NCBI RefSeq assembly: GCF_023074185.1 | Contig: NZ_JADPKY010000055.1 | Coordinates: 1 to 59,522 of the forward strand | Direction: 5' to 3' | Length of the DNA stretch: 59,522 bases | Source of the DNA: Bradyrhizobium sp. 132 | Lineage (GTDB): Bacteria; Pseudomonadota; Alphaproteobacteria; Rhizobiales; Xanthobacteraceae | Shown here: positions 1-9,459 of the stretch, piece by piece | Layout of the letters: every line of letters starts with the position of its first letter | Position numbering within the stretch: position 1 is the stretch's first letter | Position numbers and translations under genes: made by a program | Notes under the pieces: model-generated | What the model was told of the DNA's origin: nothing | What the model saw: the letters and a program-made list of their open reading frames with translations, nothing else | Database searches by the model: none

Positions 1-1
1 A

Positions 2-184
2 AACCTGGATGCGATGCTGGCGAAGTTCTCTCAGTATTCGTTCATCGAGTGGATCGATCTCTACGAGCTGATCGACGAGCCGGACAAGACTGGTCCCGAA
101 GGTCGGTTCGGGTTGATGTTCAATCTGTCGACCCCGAAGCCGCTCATGTCGACGGTTGACAAGTATACGGGTGGCCCCCAGTAG
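2..184 (+). CDS. C-terminal end of an unidentified protein (cut by window start)
   Basis: Reading from base 2 gives 60 codons with no stop, ending at TAG 182-184. The residues look like real protein (EWIDLYELI near residue 16, then GLMFNLSTPKPLM) and are not low-complexity. The start lies to the left of the window. I do not recognise the family. Nothing downstream on this strand looks co-transcribed, because the next 300 bases carry no convincing plus-strand gene. Confidence 0.5.
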   Translation, partial: NLDAMLAKFSQYSFIEWIDLYELIDEPDKTGPEGRFGLMFNLSTPKPLMSTVDKYTGGPQ

Positions 185-477
185 GCCCCACCCTGCACCA
201 GCACCGACACCAGCTCCCGTATCGCCTCCGGCGCCGACCATATCCGTGTCCTACCGATGCTCCTGCGTACGGGGCATCGGTCATTTCGTTTTCCTGTCGA
301 TCACCCTGATCGCTTCAGCAACCTCAATGACCGCAACCGCGCATCCGGCATCGGCCTGTTCAATGCCGGTCGCCAGCTTGGCTGGTCTCATGGGAGCAGC
401 CCTGCTCCACAGATCGATCGACGATACCCGACCTGTCGGCTTGGAAGCTCGCGGTTCAGAGCGGCACGCTCATTGAC
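185..477. other. no gene recognised
   Basis: This holds two short overlapping proline- and arginine-rich frames, but nothing with a recognisable domain or a plausible ribosome binding site. It separates the partial plus-strand gene from a minus-strand pseudogene. Confidence 0.5.
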
Positions 478-815
478 TCAACGCTCTTTGGCCTGTGAGA
501 GACCAATCCGTCCTTCATCGCGCTCCGCGAATGTCTCCCCAGCCCTCGCTTGTTCAGCAAAGGCCACAATGCTTGCTTCCGTTTCGGCGATCTGAGTCTT
601 CATCTGTTCGGGACGCGCGGACCATCCGCCGCCATGCGCCTGATGCGGTCGATTTCTTCGGCTGTCTGAGCCTGCACCTCATCGGATAGAACGTGAGGGG
701 GCGGCAATGCGCAGAGCTTCTCGAACTCATCGCTTTCGCTCTGGAGCACGATCAACGAGTAGTCGGAAAATACGATGAGGGCATCGACCATCTCGTCGGT
801 CTCGTCTAGGATCAA
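478..815 (-). pseudogene. small charged hypothetical protein, frameshifted
   Basis: The frame starting at a TTG (815), overlapping the end of the Fic pseudogene, reads a helical acidic protein (DEVQAQTAEEIDRIRRMAAD near residue 45-64) and then stops near base 600. A neighbouring frame continues smoothly from about base 612 (QMKTQIAETEASIVAFAEQA) to a TGA at 478-480. One indel therefore explains both pieces, giving about 110 residues. The family is not recognised. Its overlap with the Fic remnant suggests the two were once translated as a pair, so a partner role is possible but unproven. Confidence 0.5.
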
Positions 816-1900
816 AACTCACGCACGCGGCGAGCCTTTGGATCATATTTTGTGGCGGCCGCTGAAGAGGATTCTGATTCGACATCCAGGCTATGATCCA
901 ATGAAGATGACAGAGGCTCAGCTCGCTGTTCCGGAGTCGTTCGAGAAGGCCGTTGATAAAGCTCCTCAATCTTCGTGACTTCGTCTGGCGTTAATTGGGA
1001 GAATTCGTTGTCACGGGCGCGCTTTGAGAGTCGCCCTTCATTCTGTTGCAAGAATCCAAAGAGATTGTTGAGGGTGCGCTCCGGCATGTCGATCATGTTT
1101 TCGACGCCCGCCCGGAATGTATCGAAGCTCCGCAAGAACCGGATTTCCTTCGGAAGATCCTGTTCGATGGTCCTCTGCACGCATTCGTACAGAAACTCCG
1201 CGTGCGGCGTTGCATCGAAAAAGCGGTAAACGTCAGCCGTATCGTTCAGGACCTTGACGTTGCCCTGTGGAGTAGGCTGCCATTGGACGCATGGCAGCAA
1301 TTTACTCGAATAGCTTTCTAATCCGTCCTTGTATTCGGCGATTTTGTCTTAGGATGGCGGCTGAAACCGGAAAGTGGATGCCGCCGGATTGAATCCGTCG
1401 TGCCAGGTGCGGCCATTGCCGTCCTCGAATGGATGGATGTAGACGAACCCGAAGGCCAGCACGGCGGCAGCCACAACGGGGTCAAGCTCAATTGACGAGG
1501 CCTGGTCGAACGCGATCAATCCGTGGACGAGGGAGGCGATATCTTCGTGATGCGCGCTGATATGGTCGGGAATGGGTCTCTGCGTCTCGTGGTCATGCTC
1601 ACCGACGAAACCGCCTTCCTTCCGAAAGCCGAGCTTCACGAAACGCTCATCACCGATGACAATGCGGTGCAGGCGCAAGAACACCGTCTCATCGAGCGGC
1701 GTCCATCCTGCTTCGCCGATGACCCTATCCCACCGCTGGATAAGATCCTGCGGCGGCTTCTCGCCTTCGATGACGCAGCTCGATTTTGAATCCTTGAGGA
1801 GAAGGGTCAATTGCGCGGGCCCGCCGCAACGCTCTGGCCATGGCGCCTGGCTCGGAACGCCGGCGCGAACGTCAGGATCCGGCCCGATGGGCGTCGATGT
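812..1900 (-). pseudogene. Fic/DOC family protein, broken by deletion and frameshifts
   Basis: Fic proteins transfer AMP or similar groups to target hydroxyls. The upstream piece (start near 1810 or further up) contains the class II inhibitory-helix region (SSCVIEGE) and the active-site motif HPFEDGNGR near 1410-1430. Directly after the motif the reading shifts. About ten expected residues are missing, and the next piece (GGIHFPVSAAIL) and the long C-terminal piece (LLPCVQWQPTPQG to KARRVREF) lie in other frames. The pieces are collinear and together cover most of a full-length protein of about 350 residues. The gene cannot make a complete enzyme. It points away from an intact but different Fic gene at 2177. 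Confidence 0.8.
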
Positions 1901-2176
1901 TGTTCAGGAGGACTCGCTAAGCGTAGGCATAACCGGGTTCCTTGCCGATCGGCGGCCACATTCTCAGCCAGACAAGCACCTTAACGTCGACCTTCCACCG
2001 GAAGGCGCTCTAGCCAGGTCTAGCTCGGCTTCTCGGCCTAAGCGCCTTGCAATAATTTATTGTAATTACGCAACTGAATTTTATTGAGAACGCCAGCATA
2101 ATACTATTGATATTGAACGGCGTTATATTATTGTATTCGCAGGACATCAAACTATCGGAACCTCCCGAGCTGGAAC

Positions 2177-3757
2177 ATGCCCACTCTCCACGACAAACTC
2201 GCCCAGTCCCTCACTGAGCTGAAGACCCTCAGCAACGGCGGAAATCGACGAATCTTCCGGAGCGACGAACTTTCGCGCACCCACCGCGAACGGCTGGTGA
2301 AGGCCGGGTTCCTGAAGGAGATCATCAAAGGATGGGTGCTGATGACGCGGCCCGAGGAGCGGTCGGGCGACAGCACGTCGTGGTACTCGTCGTTCTGGGA
2401 GTTTTGCCGCGCCTACTGCAACGAGCGCTTCAAGAGTGACTGGGTCCTCTCGGCAGAAAGCTCAATCCCGCTACTTGCAGAAAATCTCAACGTTCCGAAG
2501 CAGATCGTGATCGCGGCACCGACCGCCAATAACCAAACCCAGCCCCTTCTCCATGGCACCTCCCTTTATCTGTACAAGGCGACCAAACTGCTGGTGACCC
2601 CGGTCAAGACCGCCGGGGTCCAGACCTTTCCGGCGCCGGAGGCGATCTGCGCTGCCGCGCCAGCTTTCTGGCAGACGCAGAAGAACGACGTCATCGCCCT
2701 GCTCGGTTCGCAGAGGAATGCCAGCGCAATCCTAAAAGTCCTCCTGGAAGGCGGACATGCGGCCGCGGCGGGGCGCATCGCCGGGGCGTACCGACTGCTG
2801 GGCAACACGCGGGCCGCCGACGATATCGTCACCGCGATGACGGCGGGCGGGCACGATGTCAGGGAAGATGCCGATCCATTCAAAGCGCCGGTACCGATGC
2901 AGCTTCCAAGCCGGGCCACGCCACCAATCATGACGCGAATCCGTCTCATGTGGGCGGAGATACGCGAAAAGGTGTTAGCAAATTTCAAGCTTGAGCCGCG
3001 GCGTATCAACGATCATGACGGATATCTGGCCGCGATCGACGAACGGTACACCTCGGACGCGTACCACTCGCTTTCTATCGAAGGCTACTCGGTCACGGAG
3101 GAACTGATCGAGAAGGTGAAGACCGGAAAATGGGATCCCAACGGCAGCGATGGAGATCGCAAACAAACGGATGCAATGGCCGCGAAGGGCTACTGGGATG
3201 CGTTCCAAGTGGTCCGTGGCGCGGTGGCCCGCGTGCTCAACGGCGAGGACGCCGCCGAGATCGCCGATCGAGAGCACCTCGACTGGTACCGGGCCCTCTT
3301 TCAGCCCTCAGTTCAAGCCGGCATCATCAAGCCCAAAAACCTCGCCGGTTATCGAACTCACTTCGTTTTCATCAGGAACTCGGGACACACACCGGTCGCT
3401 TGGGAATCGGTACCTGACGCCATGGAGGCTTTTCTTGATTGCCTGAAGGAGGAGAAGGATCCGCGCGTGAGAGCTGTGCTCGGACACTTCATATTCACCT
3501 TCATACACCCTCTTCCAGACGGCAATGGCCGAACGGGCCGCTTCCTCATGAATGTCATGATGGCATCGGGAGGACTGCCTTGGACAATCATTCCCGTCGG
3601 CAGACGCGACGAATACATGCGGGCACTCGAGAGCGCGAGCGTACAAGGTGATGTCGGTCCCTTCGCCGCATTCCTGGCAGACTGTTGTCGTCGTGAACCG
3701 CCTCCGCCCCGGCAGAGCCTTCCGGGAGAAGTCCAAGCACTGGCGGACCTCGGTTGA
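2177..3757 (+). CDS. Fic family protein with AbiEi-like N-terminal domain
   Basis: The 526-residue open frame is intact. Residues about 20-130 resemble the winged-helix start of AbiEi-type antitoxins (GFLKEIIKGWVLMTRPEE). The C-terminal half is a Fic domain: an inhibitory-helix motif S-L-S-I-E-G at 298-303 fitting the (S/T)xxxE(G/N) rule, and the catalytic loop HPLPDGNGR starting at His444 (Leu replaces the usual Phe). By family this should be an AMP-transferring enzyme held inactive by its own helix, with the N-terminus probably binding DNA or a partner. The base composition is typical for the window. No antitoxin gene follows. It is divergent from the Fic pseudogene, and the AT-rich gap 2040-2150 probably carries its promoter. 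The target is unknown. Confidence 0.85.
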   Translation: MPTLHDKLAQSLTELKTLSNGGNRRIFRSDELSRTHRERLVKAGFLKEIIKGWVLMTRPEERSGDSTSWYSSFWEFCRAYCNERFKSDWVLSAESSIPLLAENLNVPKQIVIAAPTANNQTQPLLHGTSLYLYKATKLLVTPVKTAGVQTFPAPEAICAAAPAFWQTQKNDVIALLGSQRNASAILKVLLEGGHAAAAGRIAGAYRLLGNTRAADDIVTAMTAGGHDVREDADPFKAPVPMQLPSRATPPIMTRIRLMWAEIREKVLANFKLEPRRINDHDGYLAAIDERYTSDAYHSLSIEGYSVTEELIEKVKTGKWDPNGSDGDRKQTDAMAAKGYWDAFQVVRGAVARVLNGEDAAEIADREHLDWYRALFQPSVQAGIIKPKNLAGYRTHFVFIRNSGHTPVAWESVPDAMEAFLDCLKEEKDPRVRAVLGHFIFTFIHPLPDGNGRTGRFLMNVMMASGGLPWTIIPVGRRDEYMRALESASVQGDVGPFAAFLADCCRREPPPPRQSLPGEVQALADLG

Positions 3758-4029
3758 GGATCGCGCCGGACTAGGGCTCGGCAAAAAGCCCAGTGCCACC
3801 AAATCGCGCGCGCACGTTGCGAGCCATCGCACGGCGAGATGCCGACGTGACCGGCGCCCGTGGGCTAACCTCGAAGCGCGCGCGATCATGATCGGGATGA
3901 CCAGCATGATGATCAGCGATCAAGCTGACCAGCACCGATCGCGATCGGCGTGATCTCGATCATCATCCTCGGCGGCATCAGCATGCCGATGTCCAGCAGC
4001 AGAAGCAGTACGCCATTCCGCTGTCAGCC
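3758..4029. other. no gene recognised
   Basis: This contains several clustered GATCATGATC-like palindromic stretches around 3880-3965, but no frame with a recognisable product on either strand. Confidence 0.4.
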
Positions 4030-4260
4030 TCAGAACGGACGTTGGGAGGCCGTTCTCGGCTGCAAGGTCGAGGTGCTGACCAAGGGCCTTCTTTCTCCCG
4101 ACCCGCGCGGCAGCGCGCGGATGCCGAACAACAGTTCGGCGATGGTGACGCTGGAGAAAAACAGCGTCTCGGCCCCCTGGGCGTCGAGCCAGTCACGAAC
4201 CGATGGATGCGGTTCGGACTTCATCGCCTCGGAGACCAGATTCGTATCGAGCAGGATCAT
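4030..4260 (-). pseudogene. PIN-domain toxin (VapC/FitB type), truncated
   Basis: The frame opens with MILLDTNLVSEAMK, the start of PIN-domain ribonucleases with the first catalytic Asp at residue 5, followed by FFSSVTIAELLFGI with the conserved Glu. After about residue 50 the sequence stops matching the fold and ends at 76 residues, whereas FitB/VapC proteins have about 130-140. The acidic residues of the C-terminal half are missing, so it is not expected to cut RNA. Its ATG overlaps the stop of the antitoxin remnant (ATGA), the usual coupling in these modules. Confidence 0.75.
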
Positions 4261-4437
4261 TCGAAGCGCATCGGCTCAGCGGGACGCGCGTCGCGGCCAT
4301 GTTCAAGTGCCTCGACATCGGCATTGGTGAGGCCGATCTTCTCGGGACGCACGGCGGCCTCCAGAATGGCGCGCATTTCCGCTTCCGCGCTGCGATTGTG
4401 CTACGCCGCGCGGACTTTCCCCTTGTAGGCAGCACCA
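4257..4437 (-). pseudogene. FitA-like ribbon-helix-helix antitoxin remnant
   Basis: Immediately before the toxin, the frame reads HNRSAEAEMRAILEAAV, the typical second helix of FitA/VapB ribbon-helix-helix antitoxins, then a tail ending MRFE and TGA at 4257-4259. An in-frame TAG sits just before the HNRS segment where an Arg codon is expected, and the N-terminal strand is not recognisable. A decayed partner of the truncated PIN toxin. Confidence 0.6.
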
Positions 4438-4440
4438 TTC

Positions 4441-4659
4441 TCAAGCGCGATCGTGCTGCACGACCGGGTCCACGAAGGTGATGTGCAACGTGATCGGCCC
4501 TCTGGAACCGTCGAGCAACACGCGAAGCCTGCTGCGCGTAGCACCGAACCCGAGAACGACTCCTTGCTTGCCGCTCAGACGCGGTCCAGCCGCTTCGCAA
4601 ACGACTACACGCTCACCTACGGTCCAGTCGTGGAGCGTACTTTCACTGGCACATGTCAC
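4441..4659 (-). CDS. small conserved-looking hypothetical protein
   Basis: A 72-residue frame with a small beta-barrel look: WTVGERVVV, GKQGVVLGFG and LRVLLDGSRGPITLH, resembling short KOW/SH3-like proteins found in rhizobia. I infer a small folded protein of unknown role. It lies upstream of the FitA/FitB remnants on the same strand and may be a leftover of the same insertion. The start at 4659 has no strong ribosome binding site, so the gene may be dead. Confidence 0.4.
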   Translation of the reverse strand: MTCASESTLHDWTVGERVVVCEAAGPRLSGKQGVVLGFGATRSRLRVLLDGSRGPITLHITFVDPVVQHDRA

Positions 4660-5189
4660 TTTGAGTGTCCGAGGACTTTACCCGTCCCAATTCCAACCAC
4701 GCCGAAAGAGACACGCAGTTAACGATCGCACATCGGGTCCCTCCGTTTCCGACACGCCTCGAAATGCTGCAAGACTCGCATAACCGCGGCCCGACGCCTA
4801 GTCGAATGTTAGAGCTCTGCCTGGCGGTTCAGGGCCGGACTGGATCCACCAGTTGGCGTACGAACCTCCGGAATGCTGGTCTACTTTGAATTGGAGGATC
4901 CTTTTTGCAGTGGCGTTTATCCATTGGTCTAGGAGGGCCTAACGGGCGCTCTCAGGGCAATGAGCGTTCTGTCCACCGTCGCAACGATATCCGCGACCGT
5001 GCTGTGGTCGGCATCGCGGTGGTGCTGTTCACGACGCATGACCATTCGGAGGTTGAGGACGATGACTGCCACAAAACTCTCGCGACCCTTCCGTGAAAGA
5101 AATGCTCTCGAGCGCCTGGGACCGGGAGCTGGCGAAAGATCTTGCCCAGGAAGTCGAGATCTGCACAGGCGACCGCGCGAAACGTTCGC
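4660..5189. other. no gene recognised
   Basis: Short arginine-rich frames only. The start of the TetR-like remnant (its DNA-binding half) should lie here, but I cannot find a helix-turn-helix. Confidence 0.4.
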
Positions 5190-5625
5190 CGACATGCGCG
5201 GCTTCCTTGCCGTCAAGGGCTACCGGGAATTTCTGCCGGCCGCAGAAGGCTCGCGTAAAAAATCGTCGAAGACGCGCTGAACTTGGTCGCTCACGCGATA
5301 CGCTCCTACGCGCTCGAAAGGCCGGCTCCATCCGCCGCGCTTTTCCGGAGCGCGGCCGTGATTGTTCCGAGTGGCGCGACGCTCGTGAAAACCTGCATAC
5401 GCTGATAATCGGCGTCCTAGCCGAATTACGGGCTCTTCGGCGAAGCCGCCGAGAACGCCCTCACTATGTTGAGGAGTCTCGTTCGCGCCTACGTGCTGAA
5501 CGAACTCATGCACACGGTCGTGGGATCGATTCCTACGACGAAGCGTTCGACGAGGCCCTCCAGGTCTTTCGTGCTCGGGCTGCCGGCTTTCGCTTCCTCG
5601 AGAGGCGGCCGGGCGAGCGGGCCGT
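5190..5625 (+). pseudogene. TetR-type regulator, ligand-binding half only, frameshifted
   Basis: Pieces in different plus frames line up as one protein: FADMRGFLAVKGYREFLPAA, then NLVAHAIRSYALERPA, then a segment containing EWRDARE-LHTLIIGVLAELR, then TMLRSLVRAYVLNELMHTVV and DEAFDEALQVFVLGLPAF. This order fits the C-terminal WHG-type domain of TetR family repressors. At least three frameshifts are needed, and the N-terminal DNA-binding part is absent. It cannot work as a repressor. Confidence 0.6.
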
Positions 5626-5879
5626 TGCGGCAGGAGCTTGCGTACGTCGCCGATCAAGAGGAAGGATGGGCCTCCCGGTAGGGAATCGAGGTAAGGTCTG
5701 GCAACGGCGCTGGCCGAGATTTTGGGTTGAATGCGCTCTACGGCCGGACGCCCGGGGGAGAAATACTGCAATTGCGGCGGACCAGCTACGTCCGCGCAAA
5801 GGACATTGCGCTGGCGCAACGGCGGCCCCGGCCGGCTTCAATAAGAAAGCATCACACCAGAATTGGGAGCGTATTGGGC
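5626..5879. other. no gene recognised
   Basis: This gap lies between the TetR remnant and the DUF6455 remnant, and no frame is convincing. Confidence 0.4.
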
Positions 5880-6286
5880 ATGAAGAAAACAGAGAAGACT
5901 TATCCCATTCTTGAAGGCCTCCTGGATGTTTTCGGTAACTGGCTGAGGCATCGCCGTGAACTCCGTGAGTTGCATCAACTCTACTGCGGCACGAATCGCG
6001 CCGATCTGCGCGTTACGCCTGCAGACCTCGATGCGTGGTCAAGGACGCTTGCGGCTGACGAAATTGCCCGGGTTACTGAAGGTTCTCGGCATCGACCACG
6101 AGGATGTCTTCGCGATCGAAGCCGGCAGTGCTGCGCGACGAGCGGGTCTGCACCCAATGCGACCGGAAGGTTGAGTGCAACAACGATGTCGAGATCAGGG
6201 TGGATACCAGAGATTACGAAGACTACTGCCTCAACGCTCCAACGATGCAAGCGCTCAGCAGCAGCCTGGAGGGCCACCAGAGATGA
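5880..6286 (+). pseudogene. DUF6455-type small protein, multiply frameshifted
   Basis: The start MKKTEKTYPILEGLLDVFGN at 5880 leads into a helical segment with RHRRELRELHQL and LRVTPADLDA. A second frame then gives LPGLLKVLGIDHEDVFAIE, and a third gives VCTQCDRKVECNNDVEI and YEDYCLNAPTMQAL. The Cys pairs CTQCDRK and YCLNAP are the hallmarks of the DUF6455 family, common next to microaerobic genes in Bradyrhizobium. Two or more indels separate the pieces. The function of the family is unknown. Confidence 0.7.
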
Positions 6287-6347
6287 CGCCGAATTTGACC
6301 GTGTGGCGGTGCCTCGCATCCTCCGCCCATCAGCAAGGAGATCGCCG

Positions 6348-6912
6348 ATGCTTCCGCCCGCACTCTACACCACCCAGCCTTCCACGACGCGCTCCGCGCC
6401 CTCGCCGTCCGCTGCGTTCGGCGGCTGGTCGGCGGCTGGTCGGCGGCTGGTCGGCCAGACGGCGCTCGTGGCCAGCGAATTCGCAAGCGGCAAGGACGAG
6501 GAGATCTCGGCGAGGGCCCACCGCATCGCGGCCGAAGCGATCCTCGAGACCACGGTGCGCCTGGTAAACCGGGCGAGCCCGGACAAGGCGGCCAATACAG
6601 ACTGTCAGTTTGCGCGCAAGCTCTGGACCCTGACGGCCGGCGAGCTGAAGCACGCGGAGGACCACATGCTGCTGCTCGGCCGCAAGAACGCCATGGAGGA
6701 TTGCGACCTTCCTGCTCGAGACGGACATCCCGCACCGCGGCCGCCGGCCTGATGGCCGTCCGAGTGCCGCCGTGACATCGGCGACTATCTCGGCCTCATC
6801 CTGGAGACGGTCTCGCGAGCCCTGTCAGAGCTTCACGCCTAAGGCCTTCTCGGCTTCTCCGGAGCGCGCCAGATCGTGCTGCGCCATCGCCAGCATTTGC
6901 CGGACATGGAGG
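6348..6912 (+). pseudogene. decayed FixK-like (CRP/FNR) regulator
   Basis: A clear relative of the intact fixK2 at 19370. An ATG at 6348 follows AAGGAG. SEFASGKDEEIS matches TEFSYRKDEEIY of FixK2. About 50 residues of the sensor barrel are then missing, after which RIAAEAILETTVRLVNRAS, then KLWTLTAGELKHAEDHMLLL and GRKNAM follow the FixK2 order. A frameshift comes next, and the helix-turn-helix reappears as RRDIGDYLGLILETVSRAL followed by an in-frame TAA (6839-6841) where FixK2 has Lys, then GLLGFSGARQIVLRHRQ. It also carries three in-frame copies of an 11-base unit at 6420-6452. No functional protein is possible. Confidence 0.85.
6420..6452 (+). repeat. three tandem copies of GGCGGCTGGTC
   Basis: Three perfect 11-base units lie inside the decayed fixK-like gene. 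The 33 bases keep the local reading frame, so this looks like slippage after the gene had lost constraint. Confidence 0.8.
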
Positions 6913-7091
6913 TCGGACTCCCGCCACGCCGCCGGTCCGTTCAGTTGCGCCGCCTTCGATTGGCAACAACGCCCCCATGCAGTGACACAACCTGCCGTCA
7001 TAACAAACCTGGTCAACCCTCCATCAACGACGACAGGGATGCTCTCCCATTCACTGGAAGTCCGCCGCACCTCGTGTGGAAAGCTACCGCT

Positions 7092-7259
7092 TTACCGCTT
7101 AGCCGGCGCCTCTTGCGGCGGCTCGTCGTCGGCAATCGCCCGCCACGCTGCGCCGTCGAGATCGTCGTACTGGCCGCTCCGGAGCGACCAGAGGAAGCCG
7201 GCGAGGCCGGCAAGACCGAGCATCAGCGCCAGCGGGACCAGAATGATCAGGATCTCCAT
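7092..7259 (-). CDS. fixS: FixS, cbb3 oxidase maturation protein
   Basis: A 55-residue protein with one N-terminal membrane helix (ILIILVPLALMLGLAGLAGFLW) followed by SLRSGQYDDLDG, the signature of CcoS/FixS. The family is needed for fitting haem and copper into the cbb3 oxidase. Its ATG overlaps the TGA of fixI by one base, so the two are translationally coupled. Last gene of fixGHIS. The start was fixed by this overlap and by the conserved MEIL opening. Confidence 0.95.
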   Translation of the reverse strand: MEILIILVPLALMLGLAGLAGFLWSLRSGQYDDLDGAAWRAIADDEPPQEAPAKR

Positions 7260-9448
7260 CACACGATCTTCCGCGAGGCGCTGCATGCCCGCAGCGAATT
7301 CAGCATGACCAGGATCGACGAGCCGCTCATAGCGGCAGCCGCGATCAGGGGCGTGACGACACCGCTGATCGCGATCGGCACCGCCAGGACGTTGTAGCCG
7401 ATCGCAAGCCAGAGGTTTTGCCGCATCAAATGCAGCGCCTTGCGCGCGGAATCGATGGCGGCAACGACTGGCGCCAGCGGCCGGCCGAGGAAGACGAGAT
7501 CGGCGGTCGCCTGGCTGAGATGCGCGGCCGAGATCGGCGACATCGAGACGTGGGCCGCCGCGAGCGAGGGTGCATCGTTCATGCCGTCGCCGACCATCAG
7601 CACTCTTGCGCCTCGCCGTTTCAGCTCCTCGATCCGCGCGATCTTGTCGGCCGGCGTCACGCCGGCGCGCCACTCGGCGATGCCGAGCGCGTGGGCGGCC
7701 GCCCTCACCGCCGGCTCGCGGTCGCCGGAGAGGATCTCGATGCCGATGTTGCGCGCCTTCAGCGCCGCGATCACGGCCTGCGCATCCGGACGCAGCCCCT
7801 GGCGCACCGAGAGGATGAATTTTTCCGTTCCCTTGCTGAAAGCGACGATGGAGGCTTCAGCGTCGAGATTGACGCCGCCGGCCAACGCCTCGGCGCCGCA
7901 GAAGGACGGACGACCAAGACGAATCTCGACGCCCTCGACCACAGCGCGCACGCCCTGCCCGGCCTCCTCGACCGCGCCGACGATCGGCGATCTGGCGCCG
8001 GCGGCCTGCGCGACCGCAGCGGCCACCGCATGATTGCTCGACAGCGCGAGGCGACCGGCGAGCTCGAAGATATCAGTGGAGATCTCGGCCGCATTCGTGA
8101 CTGCGAGATCCGGCAGAGTCAGCGTGCCGGTCTTGTCGAAGATGATGTGGTCGGCTTCGGCCAGCCGCTCGATGGCGTCGCCCGAATTGAGCAGCACACC
8201 CGACTTGAACATCGCGCCCGAGGCCACCGTCTGCACCGTCGGGATCGCAAGCCCGAGCGCGCAGGGACAGGTGATGATCAGCACGGCAACGCCGGTCACG
8301 ATTGCATCATGCCAGCTCGCGCCGGCGATGACCCATCCAAGGACGGTGAGAAGCGCGGTCGCGTGGACCACCGGCGCATAGAGCCGCGAGGCGCGATCCG
8401 CGAGCCGCATGTAGCGCGAGCGCGCCTGGAGCGCGTTGTCGAGCAGCCGCGTGATCTCGGCAAGCAGCGTGGCTTCTGAGGCGGCCGAGACCCGCACCCG
8501 CAGCGTGCCGGAGATGTTCATCGAGCCCGCATAGACCGGCGTGCCCCGCCCGGCCGTGACATAGAGTGTCTCGCCGGTGATCAGGCTCTGGTCGATCTCG
8601 GAGCGTCCCTCGATCACGGTGCCGTCGACCGCGCAACGCTCGCCGGGCCGCAGCAGCACGATGTCGCCGGGATGGATCGCCGCAACCGGCACCTGCGAAA
8701 TCTCGTCAGGCCCGACGAACTTGGCCGCGGTCTCGGCCTTGAGTGCGGCGAGATTGCCCGCGACCGCGCGCGTCCGCCGCCGCGTGTTCTGGTCGAGGAA
8801 GCGGCCGACCAAAAGAAACGTGAGCAGCATGATTGCCGCGTCGAAATAGGCGTGCTCGGCGTGGTGGATGGTCTCGACCACGGACATGCCGAGCGCAAGG
8901 CACACCCCGATCGAGATCGGCACGTCCATGTTGGTGGTCTTGTTCGATAGCGCGCGCCAGGCCGAGCGGAAGAACGGCTGCCCCGCATAGGCTGCCGCCG
9001 GCAGCGCGATCAGCGCCGACAGCCAGTGGAAAAAGTCGCGCTGCTCGGGCAACATGTCGGAGACATTGCCGGACCACACCGGGATCGACAGCATCATCAC
9101 GTTCAAGGTGGCGAACGCGGCGACGCCAAGGCAGCGCAGCAGGAAGCGCGAACCGGCAACTTCCGTCGCCTCCGCGCTCTCGGTCTCGTAAGGATAGGCC
9201 TTGTAGCCAAGCTCTGCCAGCCGATCGATGAAACGGCTTGGGTCGAGCGTGCCCTGCTTCCATTCCAGCGCGACGCGCCGGTCGGTGAGGTTCACCCGCG
9301 CCAGCGTGACGTCGGGAATCGCCGACAGTCCGCGCTCGATCTTGGCCATGCATCCGGCGCAGTGAACGCCCTCGACCGCGAGATCGATGTGCTGGACGCC
9401 TTCGCCCGCGGTCCGGACGTAGTGCGAGAAGTCCCGCGTGATCTGCAT
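7259..9448 (-). CDS. fixI: FixI, copper-exporting P-type ATPase for cbb3 assembly
   Basis: The 729-residue P1B-type ATPase delivers copper across the membrane for the binuclear centre of the cbb3 oxidase. The N-terminal metal-binding domain has CAGC (Cys30, Cys33). Six or more membrane helices follow, with the ion-path motif CPC in ITCPCALGLAIP, the phosphorylation motif DKTGTLT and the hinge GDGMNDAPSLAAA. I start at 9448 (MQITRDF) because AAGGA lies seven bases upstream and the frame upstream runs into fixH. The stop is coupled to fixS. Intact, with all catalytic motifs present. Confidence 0.95.
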   Translation of the reverse strand: MQITRDFSHYVRTAGEGVQHIDLAVEGVHCAGCMAKIERGLSAIPDVTLARVNLTDRRVALEWKQGTLDPSRFIDRLAELGYKAYPYETESAEATEVAGSRFLLRCLGVAAFATLNVMMLSIPVWSGNVSDMLPEQRDFFHWLSALIALPAAAYAGQPFFRSAWRALSNKTTNMDVPISIGVCLALGMSVVETIHHAEHAYFDAAIMLLTFLLVGRFLDQNTRRRTRAVAGNLAALKAETAAKFVGPDEISQVPVAAIHPGDIVLLRPGERCAVDGTVIEGRSEIDQSLITGETLYVTAGRGTPVYAGSMNISGTLRVRVSAASEATLLAEITRLLDNALQARSRYMRLADRASRLYAPVVHATALLTVLGWVIAGASWHDAIVTGVAVLIITCPCALGLAIPTVQTVASGAMFKSGVLLNSGDAIERLAEADHIIFDKTGTLTLPDLAVTNAAEISTDIFELAGRLALSSNHAVAAAVAQAAGARSPIVGAVEEAGQGVRAVVEGVEIRLGRPSFCGAEALAGGVNLDAEASIVAFSKGTEKFILSVRQGLRPDAQAVIAALKARNIGIEILSGDREPAVRAAAHALGIAEWRAGVTPADKIARIEELKRRGARVLMVGDGMNDAPSLAAAHVSMSPISAAHLSQATADLVFLGRPLAPVVAAIDSARKALHLMRQNLWLAIGYNVLAVPIAISGVVTPLIAAAAMSGSSILVMLNSLRACSASRKIV

Positions 9449-9459
9449 GGCGAAATCCT

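Noticed and set aside
5093..5914. 273-codon plus-strand frame
   Set aside because: It only partly coincides with TetR pieces that continue in other frames; as a single protein it makes no sense.
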